From: Caulobacter vibrioides
GTDB lineage: Bacteria > Pseudomonadota > Alphaproteobacteria > Caulobacterales > Caulobacteraceae
DNA length: 64,000 nucleotides
Assembly (NCBI RefSeq): GCF_002858865.1
Contig: NZ_PJRR01000005.1
Coordinates: 186,001-250,000 of the forward strand
Direction of reading: 5' to 3'
The notes under the pieces were generated by a model. The model did no database searches. It was not told the origin of the DNA and worked only from the letters and a program-made list of their open reading frames with translations. Position numbers and translations under genes: made by a program. Positions 9,226 through 18,167 of this stretch are shown piece by piece; positions within the stretch are counted from its first letter, which is position 1, and each line of letters begins with the position of its first letter.

Positions 9226-10365
9226 CTACTCCGCCGCGAGGGTCTCCGCGGCTTTCGCGGCCTGGATTTCGGCCGCCTTCTTCTCAACGAGGTCGACGAT
9301 GTGATCGATCATCCCCTCGTTGGATTGTTTGTGGTCGGGCTTGCCGGCCATGTAGACCATGCCCGCCCCGGCGCCGCCGCCGGTGAAGCCGATGTCGGTC
9401 ATCAGGGCCTCGCCCGGGCCGTTGACCACGCAGCCGATGATCGACAGCGACATGGGCGTGGAGATGTGGGCCAGACGCTCTTCCAGAGCCTCGACGGTCT
9501 TGATGACGTTGAAGCCCTGCCGCGCGCACGACGGGCAGGCGATGATGTTGACGCCCCGGTGGCGCAGGCCCAGCGACTTCAAGATATCGAAGCCGACCTT
9601 GATCTCTTCGACCGGATCGGCGGCCAGGCTGACGCGGATGGTGTCGCCGATGCCGGCCCACAGCATCGCGCCGATGCCGATGGCGCTCTTGACCGTGCCG
9701 GTGCGCGTGGCGCCGGCCTCGGTGACGCCCAGATGCAGCGGGCAGTCGATGGCCTCGGCCAGCTGGTAGTAGGCGGCCACGGTCATGAACGGGTCGGACG
9801 CCTTCACCGAGATCTTGAACTCGTGGAAGTCGTGGTCCTGCAGGATGCGGGCGTGGTTCAGGGCGCTCTCGACCATCGCGTCGGGGCACGGCTCGCCGTA
9901 CTTTTCCAGCAGTTCGCGCTCCAGCGAGCCGGCGTTGACGCCGATGCGCATCGAGCAGCCGTGGTCGCGGGCGGCCTGGATCACGTCGCGCACGCGGTCG
10001 GGGCTGCCGATATTGCCCGGATTGATCCGCAGGCACGCCGCGCCGGCCTGGGCCGCCTCGATGCCGCGCTTGTAGTGGAAGTGGATGTCGGCCACGAGCG
10101 GGACCTTGGCCTCGCGGGCGATGGTCTTGAACGCCGCGGTGCTCTCCACGTCCGGGCAGCTGACGCGGACGATGTCGGCGCCGGCCTCCTCCAGCTGGCG
10201 GATCTGCTCCAGCGTCGCGGCGGCGTCGCTGGTCAGGGTGTTGGTCATCGACTGCACCGAGATCGGCGCGTCGCCGCCCACCTCGACGGAGCCGACGCGG
10301 ATCTTGCGCGATTGCCGGCGCGTGATCATGCGCCAGGGACGGACGTGCGTGTGGTCTGCGGCCAT
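9226..10365 (-). CDS. ispG: 4-hydroxy-3-methylbut-2-enyl diphosphate synthase
   Basis: 379 residues. Reductively opens the cyclic MEcPP to HMBPP, the seventh step of the MEP isoprenoid pathway, using a [4Fe-4S] cluster. An N-terminal TIM barrel opens with [20 protein letters not shown]; the C-terminal cluster domain has the ligands in ACPSCARQ and [13 protein letters not shown]. Length and order match the bacterial two-domain form (GcpE). It lies just downstream of the rodZ-like gene, the same order as in E. coli. Confidence 0.96.
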   Translation of the reverse strand: MAADHTHVRPWRMITRRQSRKIRVGSVEVGGDAPISVQSMTNTLTSDAAATLEQIRQLEEAGADIVRVSCPDVESTAAFKTIAREAKVPLVADIHFHYKRGIEAAQAGAACLRINPGNIGSPDRVRDVIQAARDHGCSMRIGVNAGSLERELLEKYGEPCPDAMVESALNHARILQDHDFHEFKISVKASDPFMTVAAYYQLAEAIDCPLHLGVTEAGATRTGTVKSAIGIGAMLWAGIGDTIRVSLAADPVEEIKVGFDILKSLGLRHRGVNIIACPSCARQGFNVIKTVEALEERLAHISTPMSLSIIGCVVNGPGEALMTDIGFTGGGAGAGMVYMAGKPDHKQSNEGMIDHIVDLVEKKAAEIQAAKAAETLAAE

Positions 10366-10411
10366 GGCGCTAATTTAGAGGGTGTTGGGGCGGGATAGAA
10401 GGGGCTTCCCC

Positions 10412-10544
10412 ATCCTTCTCCCCCCTGCGGGAGAAGGTGTCGCCGTCAGGCGACGGATGAGGGGTCGCGCTGAGGCGGCGGAGAGGGTCATCAACCCCTC
10501 ATCCGACCGCTTCGCGGCCACCTTCTCCCGCAAGGGGAGAAGGA
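10412..10544. repeat. Dispersed palindromic intergenic repeat (family C)
   Basis: A mosaic inverted repeat. It begins CCTTCTCCCCCCTGCGGGAG, contains GTCAGGCGACGGATGAGGGG, and returns as CCCCTCATCCGACCGC and CTTCTCCCGCAAGGGGAGAAG. It fills nearly the whole gap between the rodZ-like gene and ispG and may act as a transcript-end or RNA-processing structure. Confidence 0.75.
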
Positions 10545-10546
10545 CG

Positions 10547-11611
10547 TTAGCGCGCGTTCGGCGCCGTCGCCGCCACCACCGGCGCCGGTGCGGCCGGGAT
10601 CAGCCTGGCCACCGCCGTCTGGTTCGAGGTCAGCCGGCCCGTCAGGCGGCCGTTGTAATAGACCTCGAACAGGGCCGGCTCGACCACGTCCAGGATCAGG
10701 CCGGGCGTGCGCGGGGCGCTGTAGGCGTCGCCGGCCGACAGCCAGCGGGTCATGTGGATGCCGCCGTCGGCGCGGCGGACGGTCAGGGCGCCGGCCTTGC
10801 GGGCCTGGATCAGAACGCCCGAGGCCTCAGCGGCGCCGGCGCCCAGCATCTGGCCCTTGGGCTTGAAGGGCGCGCCGATCACGACCTGGTTGGTGGTGTC
10901 GGTGATCCCGGCGGCGGCTTCGGCCTCGGCGCGCGCCTTGGCGGCCAGCTTGGCGGCGTCGACCGAGCCGCCGTTGGCGGCGGCGTCGTCGAGGCCGGGG
11001 GTCTTGTAGGGTTCGGGCGTGGTCGACTCGACCGGCGCGGGCAGCGGCGCGCCCAGCGACACCGAACCGCCAGGACCGACGGTCCCGCCGTGGGCGACGC
11101 GGACCTGGGCCGATTCCGGCGCGATCTGCGGCGGGGGCTCGTCCTTGGAAATGGCGCGCTGGGCGACGTTCCACAGCAGGATGGCGCCGACCACCAAAAG
11201 GCCGCCGGCGAAGATCAGCGCCAGGCGCGGATCACGCTCGCGCCGCACGCCGACCGGGGCGCGCAGTTCGGCCCCCTCGTCGGGCGCATCGTTCTTGAAG
11301 CGGGCCACGGCCGCTTCGGCGTCCAGGCCCAAGAGGCCGGCATAGGCGCGGACATAGCCGATGGTGAAGGGCCGTGAGGGCAGGTCGTCGAGGCGCATGT
11401 CCTCGAGGGCCTCGATATAGCTCTGGCGGATGCGGGTGCCGTCGGCGACGTCCTGGGTGGTCAGCCCGCGAAACTCGCGCGCGGCCTTCAGCGCCAGACC
11501 AATGTCTGCGCCATCCTCAAGCGAGGGTTGGCCCACGGCGATCGGCGCTTCGTCCGTATCGGCGTCGGCGACGAGGTGCAAACGCCTCACGTTCCCCGTA
11601 TCCAGCGGCAT
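10547..11611 (-). CDS. rodZ: RodZ-like helix-turn-helix membrane protein
   Basis: 354 residues. A cytoplasmic Cro-type HTH (about 40-105, GLALKAAREFRGLTTQDVAD), a single transmembrane helix at about 129-151 (LALIFAGGLLVVGAILLWNV), a low-complexity Ala/Pro linker, and a C-terminal DUF4115-like beta domain (about 260-340). This is the RodZ layout: the HTH binds MreB and couples it to elongasome cell-wall synthesis. The neighbouring ispG is conserved synteny with E. coli. The exact symbol is inferred from architecture and context. Confidence 0.85.
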   Translation of the reverse strand: MPLDTGNVRRLHLVADADTDEAPIAVGQPSLEDGADIGLALKAAREFRGLTTQDVADGTRIRQSYIEALEDMRLDDLPSRPFTIGYVRAYAGLLGLDAEAAVARFKNDAPDEGAELRAPVGVRRERDPRLALIFAGGLLVVGAILLWNVAQRAISKDEPPPQIAPESAQVRVAHGGTVGPGGSVSLGAPLPAPVESTTPEPYKTPGLDDAAANGGSVDAAKLAAKARAEAEAAAGITDTTNQVVIGAPFKPKGQMLGAGAAEASGVLIQARKAGALTVRRADGGIHMTRWLSAGDAYSAPRTPGLILDVVEPALFEVYYNGRLTGRLTSNQTAVARLIPAAPAPVVAATAPNAR

Positions 11612-11770
11612 AATCGGCTAAACGCCCCCGAAAATCGCGCTGCGCGCGAAGCGCGCCGCACTCCCCCACCCCGGTTATACGGAGTTCTTAATATGTGTTT
11701 GTGAATATCAAACTAAGTAGCGGGATTCAATGTACTAAACCGCGACACTTGGTTAACGGCCAAGCTTTTG

Positions 11771-14035
11771 TCAGACGGCGACGTAGAGCTTGCGCGCCAA
11801 GGTTTCGATCTCGCCGCGCAAGGATCCGCCGGAGCCCTTCAGCAGGGCCTCGACATTGCGGCGCGCGGCCTCGCGATCCAGCGACAAAACCATCTGCTTG
11901 ACGGGCCCGATGCCGGCCGGCGGCATCGACAATCGATCAAAGCCCAGGGCCACCAGGGCGAAGGCCTCCAGCGGCCGGCCGGCCATCTCGCCGCAGACCG
12001 AGACCTGGGTGCCGGTGTCGGCGCAGGCCTGCTGGATCGTCTTCAGCGCCCGCAGCGCGGCCGGCGACAGCGGGTCATAGCGATCCGAGACGCGCGGATT
12101 GCCCCGGTCGGCCGCGAACATGTACTGCATCAGGTCGTTGGTGCCGACCGAGACGAAGTCGGTCATCGGCAGCAGAGCGTCCAGGTGCCACAGCAACGAC
12201 GGCGCCTCGATCATGGCCCCCACGTCCAGGCGCGCCGGCGCCGGACGGCCGCGCTTCAGGGCCCAGGCCACTTCCTGGTCGACGAACGAACGGGCGGCGC
12301 GGAACTCGTCCACATTGGCCACCAGCGGGAACATGATCCGCAGCGGCCGACCGTTGGCGGCCTTGATCAGGGCGCGGATCTGCATGCGCAGCAGGGCCGG
12401 ACGGTCCAGACCCATACGCACGGCGCGCCAGCCGAGCGCCGGGTTGTCCTCGCGCTCCAGCTCCATGTACGGCAGCAGCTTGTCGCCGCCGAGGTCGAGC
12501 GTGCGGAAGGTCACCGGCATGCCGTTGGCCGCGTCCAGCACCTTTTCGTAGAGCGCCGTCTGGGCCTCCAGGCGCGGCAGCTCCTCGGCCACCATGAACT
12601 GGAACTCGGTGCGGAACAGGCCGATGCCCTCGGCCCCCGTCTCGCCCAGGATGTCGAGATCGACGGCGAGGCCGGCATTCATCAACAGCGTGACCTTGGA
12701 GCCGTCCTTGGTGATCGGCGGGGTGTCGCGCAGGCGGGCGAACTCGGCCTTGCGCTGGGCGCGGACCTCCATCCGGGCCTTCAGCGCCTTGACCACGTCC
12801 GGACGCGGCCGCAGCCAGGCTTCCTGGGTCTCGGCGTCGACGACGACGGGGTCGCCCTCGTTGACCCGATCGCGCAGGCCCACCAGGCGCCCGACGCACG
12901 GGATGTCGAGCGCGCGGGCCACGATGCCGGCGTGGCTGGCGGCGCTGCCCTCTTCCAGCAGGATGCCCTTCAGCTTGGTGCGGTCGTATTCCAGGAGATC
13001 GGCGGGACCCAGGTTCCGGGCGATCAGGATGGCGTCCTCGGGCAGCTGGCGCACATGGTGCACGTCGCCCGACAGGTGCCGCAGCAGCCGGTCGTTCAGG
13101 TCTTCCAGGTCATGCAGCCGCTCGCGCAGATAGGGATCGCGGGCCTGGCCCAAGCGTGCGCGGTGCTCGGAACGCACGCGCTCGACGGCCGCCTCGGCGG
13201 TCAGGCCCGAGCGCACCGCCTCCTGCAGCGAACGGTTCCAGCCCCGGTCGTGGGCGAACAGGCGGTAGGTCTCCAGCACCTCATACGAGGCGCCGACCAG
13301 GCCGTGCTGGCCTTCCAGCATCTGGTCGATCTGGGTCTGCAGCGCCTCGATGGCGTAGGTCAGCCGCGCTTCCTCGGCCAGGGCGTCGTCGGACAGCAGG
13401 GTCTCGGGCGCGACCGGCTGCTCGTGCAGCACCGCCACGCCATAGGCCAGGCCCTCGGCGAAGCGCGAGCCCTTCAGGCGCTCGGGCTTGTGCGGCGCCA
13501 GCTCGACGTCCTTCAGCTCGTCGGCGCCCAGCAGCTCGCTGGAGCTGACCATCTCGGCCAGCACCATGGCGATGATCTGGAGGTCCTCGACCTCCTCCTC
13601 GTCATAGTTGCGCTCGGTGCGGTTCTGGACGACCAGCACGCCGATGGCACGCCCGCCGCGCAGCAGCGGCACGGCCAGGAAGGCGTGGTAGGGATCTTCG
13701 CCGGTTTCCGGACGGTACGAGAACGACGGGTGGCTGGCGGCGTCCGACAGGTTCAGCGGCCGGCCCAGGCGCATGGTCTCGCCGACCAGGCCCTCGCCCG
13801 GCTTCAGGCGCGTGACGTGGACGGCCTCGCGGGCCAGACCCTCGGTGGCGAAGAGTTCGAGATCACCCGAGGCGCGGCGCAGATAGATCGAGCAGACCTC
13901 GGCCACCATCGAGATGGCGATGGTGCGCACCACCACGTCCAGCTTGCCCTGGGCGGGACCCGCGCCGGCCATGGCCTCGCGGATCTGCCGCAACAGGCTG
14001 CGTGGTCCTCGAACGGCGATGCCGGATGCCGCCAT
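11771..14035 (-). CDS. ptsP: Phosphoenolpyruvate-protein phosphotransferase, nitrogen PTS (EI-Ntr)
   Basis: 754 residues. An N-terminal GAF domain (about 30-165) precedes the PTS EI core. The phospho-accepting His is at 368 (GSAASHAGIVARA), and the PEP-binding domain has GTNDLMQYMFAADRGN and the catalytic Cys in VSVCGEMAGRP. It passes phosphate from PEP to NPr and EIIA-Ntr. In Caulobacter the GAF domain senses glutamine and the pathway tunes (p)ppGpp through SpoT. An unbroken AT-richer leader of about 150 bases separates it from rodZ, so it is probably transcribed on its own. Confidence 0.95.
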   Translation of the reverse strand: MAASGIAVRGPRSLLRQIREAMAGAGPAQGKLDVVVRTIAISMVAEVCSIYLRRASGDLELFATEGLAREAVHVTRLKPGEGLVGETMRLGRPLNLSDAASHPSFSYRPETGEDPYHAFLAVPLLRGGRAIGVLVVQNRTERNYDEEEVEDLQIIAMVLAEMVSSSELLGADELKDVELAPHKPERLKGSRFAEGLAYGVAVLHEQPVAPETLLSDDALAEEARLTYAIEALQTQIDQMLEGQHGLVGASYEVLETYRLFAHDRGWNRSLQEAVRSGLTAEAAVERVRSEHRARLGQARDPYLRERLHDLEDLNDRLLRHLSGDVHHVRQLPEDAILIARNLGPADLLEYDRTKLKGILLEEGSAASHAGIVARALDIPCVGRLVGLRDRVNEGDPVVVDAETQEAWLRPRPDVVKALKARMEVRAQRKAEFARLRDTPPITKDGSKVTLLMNAGLAVDLDILGETGAEGIGLFRTEFQFMVAEELPRLEAQTALYEKVLDAANGMPVTFRTLDLGGDKLLPYMELEREDNPALGWRAVRMGLDRPALLRMQIRALIKAANGRPLRIMFPLVANVDEFRAARSFVDQEVAWALKRGRPAPARLDVGAMIEAPSLLWHLDALLPMTDFVSVGTNDLMQYMFAADRGNPRVSDRYDPLSPAALRALKTIQQACADTGTQVSVCGEMAGRPLEAFALVALGFDRLSMPPAGIGPVKQMVLSLDREAARRNVEALLKGSGGSLRGEIETLARKLYVAV

Positions 14036-14193
14036 GACGCCTGTACGCGCTCCCTATCCCTAAGAGACTTCCTAACCCAGCGTCGGACGCCAAGGGTTAA
14101 GACGGCTCTTACCTCCAGGTTGGGGCTACAGCAGATTTCGCCCGGGGACCAGTCGCGGTCGTCAACCGAACGATGATTAGGTGCGCGCTCACG

Positions 14194-14227
14194 AAAAAGC
14201 GCCGCCCGGAGGGGAACCGGACGGCGC
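14194..14227 (-). terminator. Intrinsic terminator, leftward
   Basis: On the minus strand, GCGCCG-T-CCGG pairs with CCGG-G-CGGCGC around a 7-base loop and is followed directly by TTTTT. It would end transcripts from the EamA gene, about 290 bases upstream, or a short RNA starting in between. Confidence 0.7.
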
Positions 14228-14381
14228 AGTCTGGCGCGCTGGCGGAGGGATCAAGACGCCGGCGGCTTTGGAACGACTACGAAAGCCGTTGATCGGTGTT
14301 GTAGGCCTGCGGGGCTGAACGCGGTGGGGACAGGGCGTTCAGGTGGGGTTTAGGTTCTGGGGCCTTTGCACATTCAATCCC

Positions 14382-14512
14382 CCGACCTCCCCGGCGAACG
14401 CCGGGGTCCAGATCGAGCCCGCTGAGGTCGCGGGTCTGAATGAGGCTGTGGGCGGGCCAACCCCACCTGTTCCGGATGAATCTGGGCCCCGGCATTCGCC
14501 GGGGAGGTCGGA
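14382..14512. repeat. Dispersed palindromic intergenic repeat (family D)
   Basis: The left arm CCGACCTCCCCGGCGAACGC and the right arm GCATTCGCCGGGGAGGTCGG are inverted copies enclosing about 90 bases. A single arm of the same family occurs at 34051-34082. The right arm abuts the stop codon of the EamA gene. Confidence 0.75.
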
Positions 14513-15463
14513 CTATGGGGTGGTTGCGGGCTTAGCCCCACCCGCCCGATGCAACCGCGCCGACCACAGCACCCCGGCCAGCATCAGCGCCATGGCCACG
14601 CTCTCCAGGCTGCGCGGCCAGCGGCCCTCGTGCAGGAAGCCGTACAGCAGGGCGAACACCGTCTCGAACACGATCAGCTGGCCCGACAGCGACAGCGGCA
14701 ACAGGCGGCTGGCGGCGTTCCAAAGGCCGTTGCCGATCACCGAGGCCCCGATGGCGACGGCGAAGCTGACGCCCCAGAACAGACCCCAGGCGCCGGCCGC
14801 ATGGGTCTTGCCGTCGAACGCGAAGGCGGGGACCACGATGACCAGCGAGAGCAGGCCCGTAGCGACGCCGGTCAGCAGCGACCACTCGTGGCTGTTGAAT
14901 TTGGGTGTGGCGGCCAGGCGCCGGGCGTTCCACACGGCGTAGGCGGTCCAGACGGCCAGCGCCAGCAGCGCGCCCAGCAGGCCGACCAGCGTCTTGGACA
15001 TGCCCGCCCGCCCGGCGGTGGCGAAGGCGTCCAGATTGATGCACACCCCGCCGGCGACGATCAGGGTCAGGGGCCAGACCAGGCGCCTGAGCGGCGTGCC
15101 CTCCCCCGCTTTCGCCCCGACCAGGGTGATGGTCACGGGCAACAGGCCGATGACCAGCGAGGCCAAGGCCACGCCCGCGCTCTGCACCGCGACCGCCAGA
15201 CCCACATAGTAGATCAGGTTGCCCAGCAGGCTGAGCAGCAGGAGGTCGCGCCAGTCGCGGCCGTCCATCCGCGCCATGACCGCCTTCCAGCTGGGCGCCA
15301 GCAGCACGGCCGCCGCCAGGCCATAGGCCAGGTACCGCCCCGCCGTGGCCTGCAGCGGCGTGAAGTCCGCCAGCACCTTCGGCGCCAGGAACACCCCGCC
15401 CCAGAAGGCGCCGGCGATGACGCCGCACAGGAGGCCAAGCAGGAGGTTGCGGGAGGGGGTCAT
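14513..15463 (-). CDS. EamA/DMT-family transporter
   Basis: 316 residues from the ATG at 15463, with GGAGGG-like purines before it; an upstream open frame has no better start. Ten hydrophobic segments in two repeats of five, as in the drug/metabolite transporter superfamily, with the family's GAFWGGVFLAPKVLADFTP opening and a second EamA half starting near TLVGLLGALLALAVWTAYAV. It is probably an inner-membrane exporter of a small metabolite; the substrate is unknown. It is divergent from the esterase gene at 15585. Confidence 0.85.
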   Translation of the reverse strand: MTPSRNLLLGLLCGVIAGAFWGGVFLAPKVLADFTPLQATAGRYLAYGLAAAVLLAPSWKAVMARMDGRDWRDLLLLSLLGNLIYYVGLAVAVQSAGVALASLVIGLLPVTITLVGAKAGEGTPLRRLVWPLTLIVAGGVCINLDAFATAGRAGMSKTLVGLLGALLALAVWTAYAVWNARRLAATPKFNSHEWSLLTGVATGLLSLVIVVPAFAFDGKTHAAGAWGLFWGVSFAVAIGASVIGNGLWNAASRLLPLSLSGQLIVFETVFALLYGFLHEGRWPRSLESVAMALMLAGVLWSARLHRAGGAKPATTP

Positions 15464-15584
15464 GATCGCCGCATAGCAGTCCGCCGCCGGCTTGGCTTGG
15501 GCCGACCGCGCCGCACAACCGGGTTTCAGACCGTTCGACCGGTCGCTAAGCTTCCCGCGACGATATGGGGGCAGGAGACGTTCA

Positions 15585-16505
15585 ATGACGGTTGGAGCGC
15601 TGACGCGCAGGGTCGCGGCGCTGATGGCGTCTTTGGCGTTTCTGGCGACCGCCGCGAGCGCGCACGCCGCCTGCGCCGTCGGCGCGCCGGGGGCGACCAT
15701 GAGCGTGGACGCCGGCGGGACGGGCCGGCCGTTCCTGCTGCGGCGTCCGGCCATCACCGACGCGCCGGCGCCCTTGCTGATCCTGCTGCACGGCAGCGGC
15801 GGCGACGGCGGGAAGATGCTGGCCGCCTCCGGGCTGGAAGCGACCGCCGAGCGTCACGGCTTCCTGGTGGCCGCGCCCACCGCCGCCATTCCCGCCGGCA
15901 AGGGCTTCGCCTGGAACATTCCGGGCGTGCCGACCGTGACCGGCAAGATCCCCGACGCCTCGGACGCCGACGACGTGGCCTATCTGGCGGCGCTGGTCGA
16001 CGGGCTTGTGGCGCAGGGCTGCGTCGAGCCCGCCCGCGTCTATGTCACCGGCCTGTCAGGCGGCGGGCGCATGGCCTCTTGGCTGGGCTGCGTGGCGGCG
16101 GACCGCTATGGCGCCATCGCGCCGGTGGTGGGGCTGCGCGCGGGCAATCCGCGCCCCGACAAGCCCGACGAGCCCGATCCGGCCTCGTGCCGGCCCGACC
16201 GTCCGATGCCGGTGATCGCCTTCGCGGGCGACAGGGATACGACCAATCCCACCCAGGGCGGCGGCGCGGGCTACTGGCAGTACACGATGCATGCGGCCGA
16301 GCAGCGCTGGGCGGCGCTGAACGGCTGCCAGGACCCGCCGACCACGCAATGGGTCGCTCCGAGCGTTTATGAAGAACGCTATTCCGGCTGTCGGGACAAC
16401 GCCGACGTGGTGGGCCGCATGACCGTCGGCGGCGGCCACACCTGGCTCGCCGACAACGACGCCCTGTGGGCCTTCGTCTCGCGCTATCGGCGGGACGGCC
16501 GCTAA
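15585..16505 (+). CDS. Secreted esterase, PHB-depolymerase/LpqC family
   Basis: 306 residues with a signal peptide ending near ASAHA|AC and a GGAGA ribosome site before the ATG. Alpha/beta hydrolase features: LILLHGSGGDGGKM (oxyanion), VTGLSGGGRMA (GxSxG nucleophile), an acid in AFAGDRDTTNP and the His in GGGHTWLA. The layout matches the polyhydroxybutyrate depolymerase/feruloyl esterase-like family (esterase_phb). Several Cys probably form periplasmic disulfides. The natural ester is not known. Confidence 0.85.
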   Translation: MTVGALTRRVAALMASLAFLATAASAHAACAVGAPGATMSVDAGGTGRPFLLRRPAITDAPAPLLILLHGSGGDGGKMLAASGLEATAERHGFLVAAPTAAIPAGKGFAWNIPGVPTVTGKIPDASDADDVAYLAALVDGLVAQGCVEPARVYVTGLSGGGRMASWLGCVAADRYGAIAPVVGLRAGNPRPDKPDEPDPASCRPDRPMPVIAFAGDRDTTNPTQGGGAGYWQYTMHAAEQRWAALNGCQDPPTTQWVAPSVYEERYSGCRDNADVVGRMTVGGGHTWLADNDALWAFVSRYRRDGR

Positions 16506-16595
16506 GCGGCGCAACTCACCGAACGCCGGTTCGCCACGCTAGCGTCACGATTCGTCGCGAGCTTGCCGCCTCGATTCGCCCCCTTGGAGACGCGC

Positions 16596-17039
16596 ATGAT
16601 CGCCGCCCTGCTGACCGCCCTCGCCTTGCAAGCCGCCCCGCCCCCGGCGCTGGATCCGGCGACCGTCAAGGCGGTGGAGGCGGTGGCCTTTGACTATGTC
16701 GACGGCCAGCTGGAAGGCGACACCGCCCGCGTGACCCGCGCCCTGCACCCGGATCTGGCCAAGCGCGCCGTCCGCGCCAAGCCCGACCCCGACGAGGTCC
16801 TGGCCCTGCGCCGGATGAGCCGCGACGAGCTGATCGACCTGACGCGGCAAGGCGCCTTGAAGACCCCGCGCGATCAGTGGGACCGCACCGTCCGCGTGCT
16901 GGACGTGGCCGGCAATGTGGCGATCGCGCGCGTGGAAACGCCGTGGTTCGTCGACCATCTCAGCCTGGGCCGGTTCGGCGAGCGCTGGGTGATCGTCAAT
17001 GCGCTCTGGTACCCCAAGCCGAGGCCCGCGGCGAAGTAG
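16596..17039 (+). CDS. Secreted NTF2-like protein (lumazine-binding-like)
   Basis: 147 residues from the ATG at 16596 with GGAG seven bases upstream. A short hydrophobic N-terminus (MIAALLTALALQAAPPP) suggests export. The body has the cone-shaped NTF2/SnoaL pattern: an N-terminal helix (VAFDYVDGQLEGDTARVTRA), a HPDLAKRAV segment, and alternating strands (VRVLDVAGNVAIARVET, ERWVIVNALWYPKP). This resembles the putative lumazine-binding family (PF12893). No catalytic residues can be named. Confidence 0.7.
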   Translation: MIAALLTALALQAAPPPALDPATVKAVEAVAFDYVDGQLEGDTARVTRALHPDLAKRAVRAKPDPDEVLALRRMSRDELIDLTRQGALKTPRDQWDRTVRVLDVAGNVAIARVETPWFVDHLSLGRFGERWVIVNALWYPKPRPAAK

Positions 17040-17042
17040 CGT

Positions 17043-17396
17043 TCAGGCCGGCGCCAGGGTCTTCAGGCGGCGCACCGCCACGGCCACGCGCATCGAGGCG
17101 TCATGGAACTTGGACCCGACGTCGATCATATCGGCGGCGCGCTGGAAGTCGCGGCGATTGATGGCGCCCGCCACCTCGCCGGCGGCCTCGTGGAAGTCAC
17201 GGTGGGCTTCGACGCATTGCAGATAGGTCTTGTCGCCGGCCAGCTTGCTGCGCGCCTCGCCGTGCAGCCAGTGGCCCAGGACGCAGATCTTGTCGGAGCA
17301 GGCGCGCTGGGCGTCCACGGTGCTGTGGGTCGCCAGGGCGATCCGGAAGTTCACTTTCCAGTCGGCGTGGGCGGCGATGGCGGCGTCGAAATCCAT
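17043..17396 (-). CDS. Stand-alone CZB (zinc-binding) domain protein
   Basis: 117 residues made up of one chemoreceptor zinc-binding domain. The expected 3His/1Cys ligands are visible: His in AAIAAHADWK, CVLGHWL (the CxLGxW signature) and His residues in VEAHRDFHEAA. CZB domains sense zinc or hypochlorite when fused to chemoreceptors or diguanylate cyclases. Here there is no output domain, so it may act by binding a partner or buffering zinc. It is convergent with the NTF2-like gene, three bases apart. Confidence 0.85.
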   Translation of the reverse strand: MDFDAAIAAHADWKVNFRIALATHSTVDAQRACSDKICVLGHWLHGEARSKLAGDKTYLQCVEAHRDFHEAAGEVAGAINRRDFQRAADMIDVGSKFHDASMRVAVAVRRLKTLAPA

Positions 17397-17520
17397 GGCT
17401 TACTCGTGCTCAAAATTCACTGAGCGGCGAATATTCCAGGTGTGCTTGTCGACGGGTAATCAGGCAGTGTTAACGCCTCCCCTCGCGCACCCTTAAGGGA
17501 GTGTCTGCGAGAGGGCGCGG

Positions 17521-17985
17521 TCAGCCGTGGCCGGGCGTCGCCAGGTGATCGTCGGCGTCGGCGACCAGACGGCGGGCCTGTTCGAGGGCCGCGTCGATAT
17601 CGTTCTCGATGAACTCGACCTCGAGGTCGGTCAGCGGGTGCGGGGCGGCGATGACCTTGCGCAGGTAGTCGCGCTTTTCCAGCGGGGTCATGGTCCACCA
17701 GCCGACCGTGTGGCCTTCCTCGATGACCGCGTCGCCCATGGCCAGCAGGTCGTCGGTGTCGAAGATCGGCTGGCCGGGCTTTTCGGGGAACCACTGGCCG
17801 TCGTCCGGCAGGGCCTGATCCAGTTGCCGCAGCAGGGCCGCCAGCCACGGGCTGATCAGCAGCGGCTTCTCGTAGCCGTCGCCGAACTTGGCGCGCAGCA
17901 AAAGATCGTAGAGCAGCTCCAGGCCCGCATCACCGTGGAAGGTGACGGTCTTGGCGTCGGGGTCGAACTTGAAGACGTCGGGCAT
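17521..17985 (-). CDS. Hypothetical cytoplasmic protein
   Basis: 154 residues, not recognised. The ATG at 17985 (MPDVFKFDPDAKTVTFHGDA) is used; the upstream frame runs into repeat DNA. Acidic, with no signal or membrane segment. A WFPEKPGQPIFDTDDLLAMG segment and an acidic C-terminal helix (LEVEFIENDIDAALEQARRL) stand out. It lies alone between a CZB protein and lysC. Confidence 0.65.
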   Translation of the reverse strand: MPDVFKFDPDAKTVTFHGDAGLELLYDLLLRAKFGDGYEKPLLISPWLAALLRQLDQALPDDGQWFPEKPGQPIFDTDDLLAMGDAVIEEGHTVGWWTMTPLEKRDYLRKVIAAPHPLTDLEVEFIENDIDAALEQARRLVADADDHLATPGHG

Positions 17986-18059
17986 GGGGGCTTCTTGCAG
18001 GGCTCTTGGGCTGAAGCCCTCATAACGTCCGAACGCGACGTTTTCTTGCAGGGGCGTTG

Positions 18060-18161
18060 CGTCCTTCGAGGCGCGCTCAGGAGCGCGCACCTCAGGATGA
18101 GGAAAGCTCTATGCTGTGTCCCTCATCCTGAGGTGCCCGCACAGCGGGCCTCGAAGGACGC
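18060..18161. repeat. Dispersed palindromic intergenic repeat (family E)
   Basis: Arms CGTCCTTCGAGGCGCGCTC and CGGGCCTCGAAGGACGC, with inner arms GCACCTCAGGATGAGG and CCTCATCCTGAGGTGC, form a nested cruciform between lysC and its downstream neighbour. It could work as a transcript end for lysC. Confidence 0.75.
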
Positions 18162-18167
18162 TAGACC

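Larger units (their letters stand above)
14036..14512. other. Long intergenic region upstream of ptsP
   Basis: No convincing gene. It holds the ptsP promoter side, a weak TTAA-N7-CTTA box at 14097-14111, an intrinsic terminator facing left at 14194-14227, about 150 bases of unassigned sequence (14230-14380), and a family D palindromic repeat at 14382-14512. Confidence 0.6.

Noticed and set aside
14097..14111. CtrA box upstream of ptsP (TTAA-N7-CTTA)
   Set aside because: Only six or seven of eight bases fit, and such matches are expected by chance; noted but not called.
11768..14176. An 802-residue open frame antisense to ptsP
   Set aside because: Shadow frame; ptsP has all catalytic motifs on the minus strand.
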